Source of the DNA: Pseudoips prasinana
Taxonomy: Eukaryota > Arthropoda > Insecta > Lepidoptera > Nolidae
DNA: 64,000 nucleotides
NCBI GenBank assembly: GCA_951640165.1
Contig: OX621237.1
Span: 12,648,001-12,712,000, forward strand
Direction: 5' to 3'
Numbering within the stretch: the stretch's first letter is position 1; every line of letters starts with the position of its first letter. Under the pieces are notes generated by a model, which worked only from the letters and a program-made list of their open reading frames with translations, ran no database searches and was not told the DNA's origin. A program made the position numbers and the translations under genes. Below, one piece after another: positions 47,999-57,109 of the stretch.

Positions 47999-48451
47999 TT
48001 AAAAGTTATCAGCTAGTACAATGTTAAGATTGGTACCAAACGAATTGGGTGGGTTATTGGAAAGGAGTCAATAATTTTTCAGTAGTATCATAATCAAGAG
48101 TAGGATCAACGACTGCTTGATATTATTATGTTCTGTAACACGGGGTGTAACCCGTTTTCCTTCTCAGGAAAATCACAACAGCAAACCGAATCCAGAACTT
48201 TATTACAGTTACAGTTGCATACCCTGCCGATTGAAAAGAGAAGCAACCTAAACATTTTGGATACATAATTTAATTATACTTTGTATACAAAATTCAAACT
48301 CCGAATAGAGTTTCGTCCCCTCTGGAAAAGTGGAGAACTACACTACTATTCGAATTTCCCAATTTGTATGTCCAGTTTACATTTTCCTTTTCAAAACTTC
48401 TATGCAGAGCTAAGAGAAATATAGAGAATATTTGGTGTATATATTTGAATG

Positions 48452-48592
48452 GCTTGTGGCCTAGTGGTTAGTGGCCCTGACTGCTAGGTCACGGGTGTGG
48501 GTTCAATCCCCACCCGGGAAAAATCTATGTGTGATGAGCATGTTTATTTTTTCTGTGTCCTACTGTCATTTGTCTATAATATCTATGTAATA
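48452..48592 (+). repeat. tRNA-derived SINE, type 5 head, split by the mariner
   Basis: TGGCTTGTGGCCTAGTGGTT, CCCTGACTGCTAGGTCACGG, GTGGGTTCAATCCCC, GTGTGATGAGCATG. The body CTATAATATCTATGTAATA is broken at TA by the mariner and appears to continue from 49875 (TAATATTTAGAAAAATATAC). Confidence 0.75.
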
Positions 48593-49874
48593 GGTCTTTA
48601 CCTATGAAATTGCCGTTTTGTATGAAAAAATTTAAACGAATTTTTTTCATGAATTTTTTTATTTGTATTAATCGAAGTAATCACCCATGCAATCAATGCA
48701 TCTTTGCCATCGCAGTGGCAGTTTATTGATGCCCTTCTTAAAGAAATCAGCTGGACGGGAGGCAACAAATTCTTCAAAGGCATTTTGTACTGCCTCTCGG
48801 GTATTGAATTTTTTTCCCGCCAAGAAGTTATCCAAATTCTGGAAAAAGTAGTAGTCTGTAGGCGCAAGGTCTGGTGAGTAGGGCGGATGACGGAGAGCTT
48901 CCAACCCCAGTTCTTGCAACTTGGAGACCGTCTGCTGTGCAGTATGAGGTCGCGCGTTGTCGTGCAGGAGCAGCGGAGACGAGCGATTGACCAATGCTGG
49001 TTGGAGATGCGCCAGCTTCTCCATCATTGTGCTCAGTTCTTCACAGTACACATCTGCAGTAATGCTCACCCCGTTTGGTAAGAAGCTGTGATGAATCACA
49101 CCGGCGCTAGACCACCAAACAGTGACCATCACTTTTCTAGGGGTAAGTTTTCGTTTAGGGCATTGTTTAGGTGCTGAACCAGGATCCAACCAACTTGCTG
49201 AGCGCTTGCGGTTATCAAACAGAATCCATTTTTCATCGCAGGTAACAATGCGGTTCAAAATTCCTTCATTTGTGTGTCTGTTGAGCAGTGCAAGGCACGT
49301 CTCGACGCGTACTTCGCGCTGGCGATCATTGAGTTCGTGGGGCACCCATTTGTCAAGCTTTTTTACCTTGCCAATTTGACGCAAATGGACCAATATTGTT
49401 TTGACGCTAACGTCGAAAGCTGCTGCTAATTCAGCCGTAGATTGTGTATCATCAGCTTCCACAACCGCCTTTAATTCGTCATTGTCGACCAAAGTCTTCG
49501 GACGACCGCGAGGTTCATTTTTCAGGTCGAAATTTCCAGAACGGAAGCGAGCAAACCAATAACAGGTGGTGCGTTGGTTTGTAGTGTTAGCTCCGTAAAC
49601 GTCGTTGATGTTGCGTGCCGCTTGTGCCGCGTTGCTGCCACGACGGTACTCATATTCCATAATTACTCGAATTTTTAACGTATCCATGATGACGAAAAAG
49701 ATTGAAATGCGATGAAAATGTAACACTAATCAATAAAGAAATGACTACTTTTGGAAAAAAGAATCCATGTTTTTAAAATAAAATTAATTTGAAATTAGAA
49801 TTCTTAGCCAAACAAAAATTATTTTGATTTGAAATGGCCAGTACTGCAGAACGGCAATTTCATAGGTAAAGACC
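48593..49874 (-). mobile_element. Complete mariner transposon (cecropia/Hsmar1-like)
   Basis: The element is 1282 bp and bounded by TA on both sides (48591-48592 and 49875-49876). The ends are inverted repeats starting GGTCTTTACCTATGAAATTG that match for 25 bp and then diverge slightly. It carries one intact transposase frame on the minus strand. It is inserted in the tail of a tRNA-derived SINE whose head is at 48452. An undisturbed frame and well-kept ends suggest a fairly recent insertion, but activity is not shown. Confidence 0.93.
48668..49687 (-). CDS. Mariner transposase, D,D34D
   Basis: A cut-and-paste transposase acting on TA sites. The start MDTLKIRV at 49687 gives 339 residues, usual for the family; an in-frame ATG 13 codons upstream (49726) is possible but adds an atypical hydrophobic leader. 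An N-terminal helix-turn-helix region (about residues 1-110) contains RGRPK and is followed by the mariner linker WVPHEL. The catalytic residues are D151 (TCDEKW), D243 (LLHDNARPH) and D278 (YSPDLAPTDYYFF), with exactly 34 residues between the last two. The C-terminus (ECI/CIDCMGDYFD type) resembles the cecropia subfamily that includes human Hsmar1/SETMAR. No frameshift or stop is seen, so the protein may be functional. Confidence 0.93.
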   Translation of the reverse strand: MDTLKIRVIMEYEYRRGSNAAQAARNINDVYGANTTNQRTTCYWFARFRSGNFDLKNEPRGRPKTLVDNDELKAVVEADDTQSTAELAAAFDVSVKTILVHLRQIGKVKKLDKWVPHELNDRQREVRVETCLALLNRHTNEGILNRIVTCDEKWILFDNRKRSASWLDPGSAPKQCPKRKLTPRKVMVTVWWSSAGVIHHSFLPNGVSITADVYCEELSTMMEKLAHLQPALVNRSSPLLLHDNARPHTAQQTVSKLQELGLEALRHPPYSPDLAPTDYYFFQNLDNFLAGKKFNTREAVQNAFEEFVASRPADFFKKGINKLPLRWQRCIDCMGDYFD

Positions 49875-49925
49875 TAATATTTAGAAAAATATACACATAT
49901 TTAATTGCGTTCTGTAGCTTATATA

Positions 49926-50969
49926 CCTCTCTAGGCATGGTTTTAAGTGAAATGTTAACAGTTTGAGTATTATTTAACGGAGTAATTGAATGAAAGTACT
50001 TGACGAATAGGCAAATATTTGTCTACCGTGAGTTAATTTCTATTCCAGTTGAGAATGTCAAGACAGTCCCGGCTGTATACACTTTTGACGAATTTCATCC
50101 TCATGATATCAGGTCAAATAATTTGGTCTAGACATGACATAATGTTGGGTTGGACCCATGTCTTGTAATATAGGTACGTAGACCACAGGCTTTATGTATT
50201 AGTCGGTATGTTCACATACAAAAAGTTAATATTGAGTAGACATTAAGCACTTATTTTCAATGAAATGCCTTGATGTTCACCTTAAAACTTTTATATATTT
50301 TCTAATAAATAAAATGATGTTAAAATATTAATGAAAACAAGAGCAACTATTGTGTAAGCTTTCTAAATAAATATTGGACCATTTATTTTATTTTATGTAT
50401 GTTTCTTTTGTTGATAAGTTAGGTTATTTCAATAATAATTGTAGATTCCTTTAAAAAATAAACACTTGGACCAATATTAATTATTTATTACATAGATCTC
50501 GATACATCGGTACATCGGTCGAGTATATTTTGCCAGAACATATAGTCTGAGCCGCAATTAAACCGGCCGTGGTAATAGAGATTCCACTTGTTCACCCCAA
50601 TGCAGATAAGACAAACAGACACGATAACAAAATTGATTAAAGTTATGATATTCATAGTTTAATTAATACATCCATTTAGTTAAACTAACGATTAACTAAA
50701 TCGCAGAATTAATCACAAAATTGAATGAAAGCAATTTTGTATTAATAGCTATAATAGGACTAAGAACGATTTGACTATTTAGAAGCTTAATGGGTTTATG
50801 TGAATAAATACTTTATATTAATTTCATTGGTATTGCGCTGTGGTCGCATATAAATATTAGGTTTAGATCAGATTATATTTATAACAGTGTTAAGTGGTTG
50901 TAATCGTGAAAAATGTTTAAAAATTTGCATATAGAATACGCAAAAACCTTTTTCTCAGTAGATTTTATA
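49926..50969. other. AT-rich intron DNA, nothing recognised
   Basis: No frame, RNA gene or transposon end seen. Confidence 0.4.
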
Positions 50970-51139
50970 TCCTACTCATATTATAAATGCAAAAGTTTGT
51001 GAGTATGGATGTATGGATATTTGTTAGTCCTTGGCGAAAAAAACAGCGGAATGGATTTTGATACAACTCTGTAGTAATAAAGCTTATAATATCCGAATAA
51101 CATATAGGCTTATATGCGGGTGAACACGGTCACATCTAG
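50970..51139 (+). mobile_element. Non-autonomous Helitron, short family B-like copy
   Basis: TCCTACTCATATTATAAATG at the start, eroded GCGGGTGAACACGGTCACATCTAG then T at the end. The terminal hairpin is damaged. Confidence 0.65.
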
Positions 51140-51362
51140 TAATAATATTAAACAAGTAAATAAATATTTTTTTTATTTAAAGTCCGATGTATTTTGACAA
51201 ATTGTTTAAACAGTCCTTTCTTAATGTCAACCTTTCTCTAACCTGAACAAATCCGCAGAGTTCGAAACAAATGGAATTCTTAGAGGGTTTCACTGTCATT
51301 TTGTTTACAGTGCTACTAGTTGTAAACAAAATGACTGTGAAAATGTCAATGTCAATTGTCAA

Positions 51363-52075
51363 ATGCAGCGTTGCAAATTTACGAGTGGTGGGCCCTTTAC
51401 GGAGACGCAGAGGACTTACCGGATTCTTATAAATGTAACATTGAGACGAGTACAACATAAGACAACTTTATTCCATAAAAGTATATTTTATGTTATCCCT
51501 GACATTTATAATAAATTACCCAATAATATTTTAGGTTTAAGTGACATTTATAATTTAAAAAAAGGTTTGTATAAATTTCTTATTGACAAATGTTAGGTAC
51601 TATAGCTTGCAGGAATATCTGAATGATTCTAATTAGTAGGGAAGTGATTTGTGTATTTTTTTGAAGTTATACTTCTTTTGGCGCGATGGAGAAAAATGAT
51701 GAGAGTGAATTTTGACGATGCGCGCGCACACCGACACCAAAAAATTTAACAGCATGAAGTTAGTTCTAGGTGGTATGAGAGTGAATTTTTACGATGCGCG
51801 CGCATCGTGCGCGCGAATCGTAAAAATAACACCATGAAGTTAGTTCTAGGTGGTATGAAAATTGATAACTATGTTCAAGTTGTATATTAAGAAGTATAAC
51901 TTCTAACGCGTGTACATAAGTACACACAAGTTTTTTTTATTATTAATTTGTATATTATTCGTATCTAACCTATTGTATGCCAATTTGGCGGGTCATAGCG
52001 GCACAACTAATTCTGTAACATCTATAACACCTATGTACCACAACAAAATTATTTCATTTCATTTCAAAAAAATGT
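51363..52075 (+). pseudogene. Non-LTR retrotransposon 3' portion, split by a MITE
   Basis: 51450-51595 encodes FHKSIFYVIPDIYNKLPNNI then LKKGLYKFLIDKC and stop, the usual C-terminus of Jockey/CR1 reverse transcriptases (YNKLP...FK). The 3' untranslated part resumes after the MITE at 51904 (GTATGCCAATTTGGCGGGTC) and ends in ATTTCATTTCATTTC. Confidence 0.68.
51663..51903. mobile_element. MITE with 14-bp perfect inverted ends and GC palindromes
   Basis: The ends GAAGTTATACTTCT and AGAAGTATAACTTC are exact complements. Inside, a 76-bp unit is repeated twice (from 51701 and 51777). The second unit holds the palindrome CGATGCGCGCGCATCG and a larger foldback at 51786-51826. It splits the 3' region of a LINE remnant. 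Confidence 0.6.
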
Positions 52076-52310
52076 TCATAATAATCAAGTTGAAAGAAAT
52101 ATTTTTTCTTATAGCAGAATGTACGGCTTTTCTCTTTTGTTCGAGCGTTATATTCTTATTCTTCCCCTTAAGTGGCCATTTTTGTAATTCAAGCGAAATC
52201 ATAAGCAGCGTTTCCAAAGGTCGGTCGCTGCCAAGAATATCGGGGAATAAACTATGTAATATTATCTTCATGACGCCACAAAATTGGTTTCTGGCATTTG
52301 ACGTCACCAT
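52059..52310 (-). CDS. Open reading frame of unknown origin, possible pseudogene
   Basis: About 83 codons on the minus strand including KIILHSLFPDILGSDRPLET and KNITLEQKRKAVHSAIRKN. It looks protein-like but has no start context, splice borders or recognised family. It lies between LINE debris and repeat S, so a transposon relic is likelier than a gene. Confidence 0.25.
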   Translation of the reverse strand: MVTSNARNQFCGVMKIILHSLFPDILGSDRPLETLLMISLELQKWPLKGKNKNITLEQKRKAVHSAIRKNISFNLIIMNIFLK

Positions 52311-52442
52311 TCAGGTGTTTCAAAGTTCAAACATTAATTGATCATTAATTTATATCATGTATGCTTGCGGTTCAAACTAGCTTAAATTCAATTGATATTA
52401 AACCTTACGTACTGTTCATTAAACTCATCTTCACCTACATAA

Positions 52443-52669
<227 letters not shown>

Positions 52670-52746
52670 TTATTTATAAAAGGAACAGAAAATTCACGTT
52701 TGTTGTATGGGAGCCCCCTTAAATATTTGTTTCATTTTGTTTTTTA

Positions 52747-54065
52747 GGGGTGGCGCAAAAGTAAAGACCCTATTTGGTTCAGCTATAACATTTTTTCTAA
52801 ATTAGAAAACTAGATTTAGATTTTTTTAAATGTATATTTGTGCCATTAAATTTCGTACCATTAGGATTTAAAGATGATGTCTTTTAAATGGTGACCTCCA
52901 GAGTTGATACACATTTGAGCCCTATTTATGACATTTTGCATAACTTGCCGTAACACTTCCTGCGATATGTTCGTTATTTCTTGACGAATGTTTTCTTTTA
53001 GAGCTGCGAGAGTCTGTGGCTTGTTCACATACACCCGAGATTTCAAAAAACCCCAAAGAAAGAAGTCTGGACTGGTCAGATCGGGTGATCTTGCAGGCCA
53101 AGGCAAATCGCCAAAACGAGAGATAACTCGGCCTGGAAAAGCGTCCCTCACTAAGTCCATAGTGTCGCGCGCTGTGTGTGCCGTAGCGCCGTCTTGTTGA
53201 AACCAGATGTGCTCCAGCCCCAATTCGTCCAAACTGGGTATCAAAAACTCACGTAACATGGTTCTGTAGCGTTCTCCAGTGACAGTAATCGCATTGCCTC
53301 CAGCGTCTTCGAAAAAATAGGGTCCGATCACTCTGTCAACACAGATGCCACACCATACAGTAACTTTTAGTGGGTGTAGAGGTGTTTCTTGAATAATGCG
53401 CGGATTATCAGTGCCCCAGAACCGAGTATTCTGCTTATTGACATGCCCTGAGAGATGGAAATGCGCTTCGTCACTCATAACCAATTTTGAAGGAAAATCA
53501 TCCTCTTCAAGGTTGAGGTTTATGACGCGCTGGCAGTAATCTAGACGAGCTCGGTGGTCAGCAGGCAGCAGCTGATGAGTCATTTGAGTTTTATACGGGA
53601 ACATCTTTAAGTCTTTCACCAAAATACGCTGCAGGGTCCGTCTGGAAATGCCCAATTGCGTGGCACGTCGCCTCGTTGATGTTTCTGGACACTCTTCCAC
53701 ATCTTCGCGCACAGCATCGATATTTTCAGCTGAACGGCCTGTTCTTGGTCTCCCAGACTTAGGTCTATCCAATGTTGAGCCAGTTGCTTCAAGGCGTGTG
53801 GCAAAGCGTCGAATTGTGCGACCAATCGGTGCCGGACGGTGGGGAAATCGTCGACGAAATTCACGTTGTGTTCTTATCACTGATGAATTATTCCGTAAGA
53901 ACATTGACACAATTATTCCACGTTCTTGGGGAGTAAAACGGTCCATGTTTATTTTCAGTGTATTTTACATTTGTTCACTACACAATTTTCAACAACAGAA
54001 TGACAGAAAATGTCATATAAAAAAAAAAAAAGTATTTTCTTTAGTGCCAGTACTTTTGCGCCACC
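52747..54065 (-). mobile_element. Complete Tc1/mariner-superfamily element, DD41D type
   Basis: The element is 1319 bp between duplicated TA dinucleotides (52745-52746 and 54066-54067). The ends share GGTGGCGCAAAAGTA as inverted repeats; the left end has two extra Gs. It is inserted in the TA of a dispersed repeat, in TTTTTTAGTATTTGTTG, which can be rejoined across the insertion, confirming the TA duplication. It contains one intact transposase gene. The spacing of catalytic residues places it with the rosa/VISITOR-like DD41D group rather than with classic mariner or Tc1. Confidence 0.9.
52861..53946 (-). CDS. DD41D transposase
   Basis: A 361-residue intact transposase of the IS630-Tc1-mariner superfamily. 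Residues 1-120 form paired helix-turn-helix regions with a GRPRTGR linker (about residues 65-71). The catalytic core has D159 (MSDEAHFHLSG), D252 (FQQDGATAHT) and D294 (SPDLTSPDFFLWGF). There are 41 residues between the last two aspartates. The segment NKQNTRFWGT after the first Asp is typical of this insect group. The start ATG lies about 120 bp inside the right inverted repeat and no better start exists. The frame is unbroken, suggesting relatively recent insertion. Confidence 0.92.
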   Translation of the reverse strand: MDRFTPQERGIIVSMFLRNNSSVIRTQREFRRRFPHRPAPIGRTIRRFATRLEATGSTLDRPKSGRPRTGRSAENIDAVREDVEECPETSTRRRATQLGISRRTLQRILVKDLKMFPYKTQMTHQLLPADHRARLDYCQRVINLNLEEDDFPSKLVMSDEAHFHLSGHVNKQNTRFWGTDNPRIIQETPLHPLKVTVWCGICVDRVIGPYFFEDAGGNAITVTGERYRTMLREFLIPSLDELGLEHIWFQQDGATAHTARDTMDLVRDAFPGRVISRFGDLPWPARSPDLTSPDFFLWGFLKSRVYVNKPQTLAALKENIRQEITNISQEVLRQVMQNVINRAQMCINSGGHHLKDIIFKS

Positions 54066-54463
54066 TAGTATTTGTTGTTATAGCGGCAACAGAATTACAT
54101 CATCTGTGAAAATTTCAACATTCTGACTATCATGGTTCTTGAGATACAGCCTGGTGACGGACGGACTGACAGCGAAGTCTTAGTAATAGGGTCTCGTTTT
54201 ACCCTTTGGGTAACCCTAAGCTAAGCTTTGTTACTGTAATTCGTTTATAAATATTATAGTTTGGCGGTCCTATTTCGTCATACTAGGCATCCATCGCTTC
54301 TACACATCTATCTATGGTTCAGCATTAGATTTGATACAAATTTCGAATTACTGTAATCTTTCTTGTAAATATAGCTATGAAATTAATATTGTGGTTTGTT
54401 AGTGATTAACATCGCTTCTAATGGAATTCTTAATTAAGATATTCATTCTTGTCTTAATTTCAG

Positions 54464-54519
54464 TTACAACATTAATCTTGACGGGAGAAACGGAAGGTTG
54501 ACGGTGAATGAGACGATAA
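54464..54519 (+). CDS. Candidate 56-nt micro-exon
   Basis: TTGTCTTAATTTCAG precedes it and GATAA followed by GTAAGT closes it; both sites are strong. Only one frame is open and reads YNINLDGRNGRLTVNETI, with one spare base at each end. The frame is not compatible with the open frame of the 60.4-kb candidate, so another exon would be needed. Antisense to the D-E intron. Confidence 0.33.
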
Positions 54520-54646
54520 GTAAGTATAGAACGCCTAACTAGGTACTTAGTCTAATTCAAGGACCTAATTTTGCGCTATAAATATAAGAAAAATAATAAT
54601 TGATTCTTCTCATAGTCACTAGAATTAGAGTTAAAGTTCAAACTAA

Positions 54647-54869
54647 TCCTATTAATATTATAAATACGAGAGTTTGTGAGTATGGACGTATGGATGTATA
54701 GATGTATGTATGGATGGATGGATGGATGAGTGGATGTTTGTAACTCTTTCCCGCAAAACCTACGGAACGGATTTCGATGAAGCTTTGTAGTAATATAGCT
54801 TATATATCCGAAGGATACATGGGCACATTTATTAAGTTTAACGCGGGTGAAACCGCGGGGGACAGCTAG
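54647..54869 (+). mobile_element. Non-autonomous Helitron, family B-like
   Basis: TCCTATTAATATTATAAATA start, GCGGGTGAAACCGCGGGGGACAGCTAG end before T. It carries a (TGGA)n stretch at 54711-54734. It faces an inverted copy 18 bp away. Confidence 0.75.
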
Positions 54870-54887
54870 TTATTTATCTATGTACTA

Positions 54888-55056
54888 CTAGCTGTGCCCC
54901 GCGGATATACCCGCGTTAAACTTTATAGCCTATGTGTTAATCCAGGGTGTCAGCTTACTCCACATTGTATTAAAATCGCTCCTGCTTTTTAGACGTGAAG
55001 AAGTAACAAACATACACACACACACTCACAAGTTTTCGGATTTATAATATTAGTGT
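54888..55056 (-). mobile_element. Non-autonomous Helitron, family B-like, inverted neighbour
   Basis: Reversed CTAGCTGTGCCCCGCGG end at left and TAATATTAGTGTGA (reversed TC end) at right. Its 3' terminus points at the 3' terminus of the copy ending at 54869. Confidence 0.75.
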
Positions 55057-55084
55057 GATTACGAGTAACGAGTAAAGAATCTTT

Positions 55085-55285
55085 CTCTCAGAGGCACGGG
55101 GGTTTAATACCGCCAACTGCAGACTTCGGGCTGATACTGAGAAATTTTTCTTTTTACAAAATATGTAGTCCCAAAATTACTTTTGGCCCGACCCGGGATT
55201 TGAACCTCGTTGGTCTAATTTAACGAGATCCTGACCTCGTTCTCTGCGAGTGAACACGCTACCGCTAGACCAACGAGACAGTCAA
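55085..55285 (-). repeat. tRNA-derived SINE, head type 2, 3'-truncated
   Basis: Reversed: GCTGATACTGAGAAATTTTT, GGCCCGACCCGGGATTTGAA, TGAACACGCTACCGCTAGAC. A short internal duplication of CTCGTTGGTCTA/TAACGAGATC disturbs the box B region. Confidence 0.68.
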
Positions 55286-55312
55286 TAAGTTTACTGTCTA
55301 TTGTATGTATAA

Positions 55313-55410
55313 ATCATACTATAATATTTATAAATGCCAAAGTTTGTGAGTGTGCGAGTATGTATGAGTTAGCTGATACCTTGGATTAACACATAGTTGA
55401 TTTTTTTTTA
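55313..55410 (+). repeat. Helitron 5'-end fragment
   Basis: AATATTTATAAATGCCAAAGTTTGTGAG-like sequence matching the 5' part of the 54.6-kb element. There is no CTAG terminus; it merges into the hairpin at 55416. Confidence 0.45.
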
Positions 55411-55415
55411 TTTAC

Positions 55416-55467
55416 ATGAATTGACCGTGGTTTTTAAGTTTTTACTTAAAAACCACGGTCAATTCAT
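55416..55467. repeat. Perfect hairpin, 24-bp arms, 4-nt loop
   Basis: ATGAATTGACCGTGGTTTTT continuing AAGT, loop TTTT, then the exact complement. Confidence 0.9.
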
Positions 55468-55716
55468 ATTAACACGATACTTTATAATTTGCTAACGCTA
55501 AGACATCAGTTACTCTTTGTTGACCAATTATTTTTACCATGATGTGTTTATTCTGAATTGTAAATACGTGACCACCTAAACACCTGGTATATCGTTACAT
55601 TCAATGAGTGAAAATAACTTCGCCAGAATCTTTCATTCGATTGTACGCTCGCTGTGAAGTAGCAATAATAAAAGACATATAAATAGATATCATTATATTC
55701 GGATATCGTCACATAC

Positions 55717-55905
55717 CACGCAGCGGCTAAGACAGTCGCCTCGCCGTTTCGTGTCGCGGGTTCGAGTCCCGCGCCGGACAACTATTTGTGTGACCCATAA
55801 ATAGTTGTTCTGAGTCTAGATGTAATTTGTGTCCGTCTATTATATGTTTATACAGAACCCCGCGACACTTTGATTGGATTCCCTAGTTCCGTTGTCTTTT
55901 AAAAA
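55717..55905 (+). repeat. tRNA-derived SINE, head type 4 (5'-truncated)
   Basis: CACGCAGCGGCTAAGACAGT, GTCGCGGGTTCGAGTCCCGC, then the usual body and tail. Confidence 0.8.
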
Positions 55906-55909
55906 ATAT

Positions 55910-57036
55910 ATATATAAACGTATTTTCATCGTCTTTTTAAGTGTCTATCTAATTTGTTAATTTAATTTAAATCAGTATGTGTGCCGTCGCCGTCAATCAC
56001 TTTTGTATTTCGCTAAATGTATGTTAGAGCCAGCGCCTCCGAGACTTAATTACTTAAATGCCTGCTTTATGTGAACCATTATAAGGTCAAACGTTAAGTC
56101 CGAATTTAGAAAAAGCTACTCATTTCTAAGCAGAATTCCCTTTACCGGATTTATTCTCAAAGAAATTTCAATTAATCGTCTTGATTTGTTCCTTCTATTC
56201 AACTGTCAAAGGATCCACTTTCTTTTATATTCCAATGTATTGAAGGTAGCTCTAAAACTCTTTTGATAAACATCGTAAGCTTGTCCGTGTCCTATACTGC
56301 TATTGATATTTATTTTTGGTTTTATAAGTCACGGGGTACTTCAAAAAGTATATCCATACTCAGAACAACTATTTATGAGTCACACAAATAGTTTTCCTGT
56401 GCGGAAATCGAACCCGGACACGAAGTAGTAAAAATGAAGCTAAAGCTTTCGTGACATGTATGATTAATTTTAATTCATTGACTTTGCCAATTTACATTTT
56501 AAGTTCTAATGTAATTTTGTGTTGTGTTTTGTCTTATTTCTCTAATTTTAATTTAATGTACTTATTACGATCCACTTGTTGGTCGAAATAAACGAATAAT
56601 AATAATAAAACATGAAATTTCGATATTTAAACCTATACATGATTTCTTTGACAATAACTTAATATAGGCTATCTAAATGATTACTATTATAAAATAAATT
56701 TTAATCTAAATGTTTTCATACTACATATACATACATAGATATTAAGGTACACGGATAATACCTTAATATCTATATATACCTAGAAATAATTATGTATACT
56801 TAGCTTTATTACTACAAACATGTTTTGACTATTTACAAGCGCTTTTTTAAAGTTTACGTGGATTAAAAGTTTTTTATTTTTTTTATATTAAGTGGCGAGG
56901 CGACTGTCTTGTTTATATAAGGTGAGAAAAAAACGTCCAGTATATGAATATACTGGATAATTTTAGTCTCCTCCCAAATTAAATTAAGTTATTAAACACG
57001 TGAGATATGGATATGTTTTATTAATTAAAGTATATA
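55910..57036. other. AT-rich intron DNA with a dispersed repeat
   Basis: 56779-56882 is repeat U in reverse (compare 40625-40727). A hairpin ATAGATATTAAGGTA with its complement lies at about 56737-56778. No coding signal. Confidence 0.5.
56327..56428 (-). repeat. SINE type 4 fragment, reversed
   Basis: Contains reversed GTGACTCATAAATAGTTGTTCTGAG-like body and a damaged head (GGAAATCGAACCCGGACACG). Confidence 0.6.
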
Positions 57037-57109
57037 TTAATAAAAGTTTGAGATTAATCATATGTCATACATACCGTATGACATATGATTAATCTCAAAC
57101 TTTTATTAA
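57037..57109. repeat. Perfect hairpin, 34-bp arms, 5-nt loop
   Basis: Left arm 57037-57070 starts TTAATAAAAGTTTGAGATTA. Loop ATACC is 57071-57075. Right arm 57076-57109 is an exact complement. No flanking repeat is recognised. Confidence 0.93.

Noticed and set aside
48887..49379. Two plus-strand frames
   Set aside because: Antisense of the mariner transposase.
53648..54109. 153-codon plus-strand frame
   Set aside because: Antisense of the DD41D transposase N-terminus.
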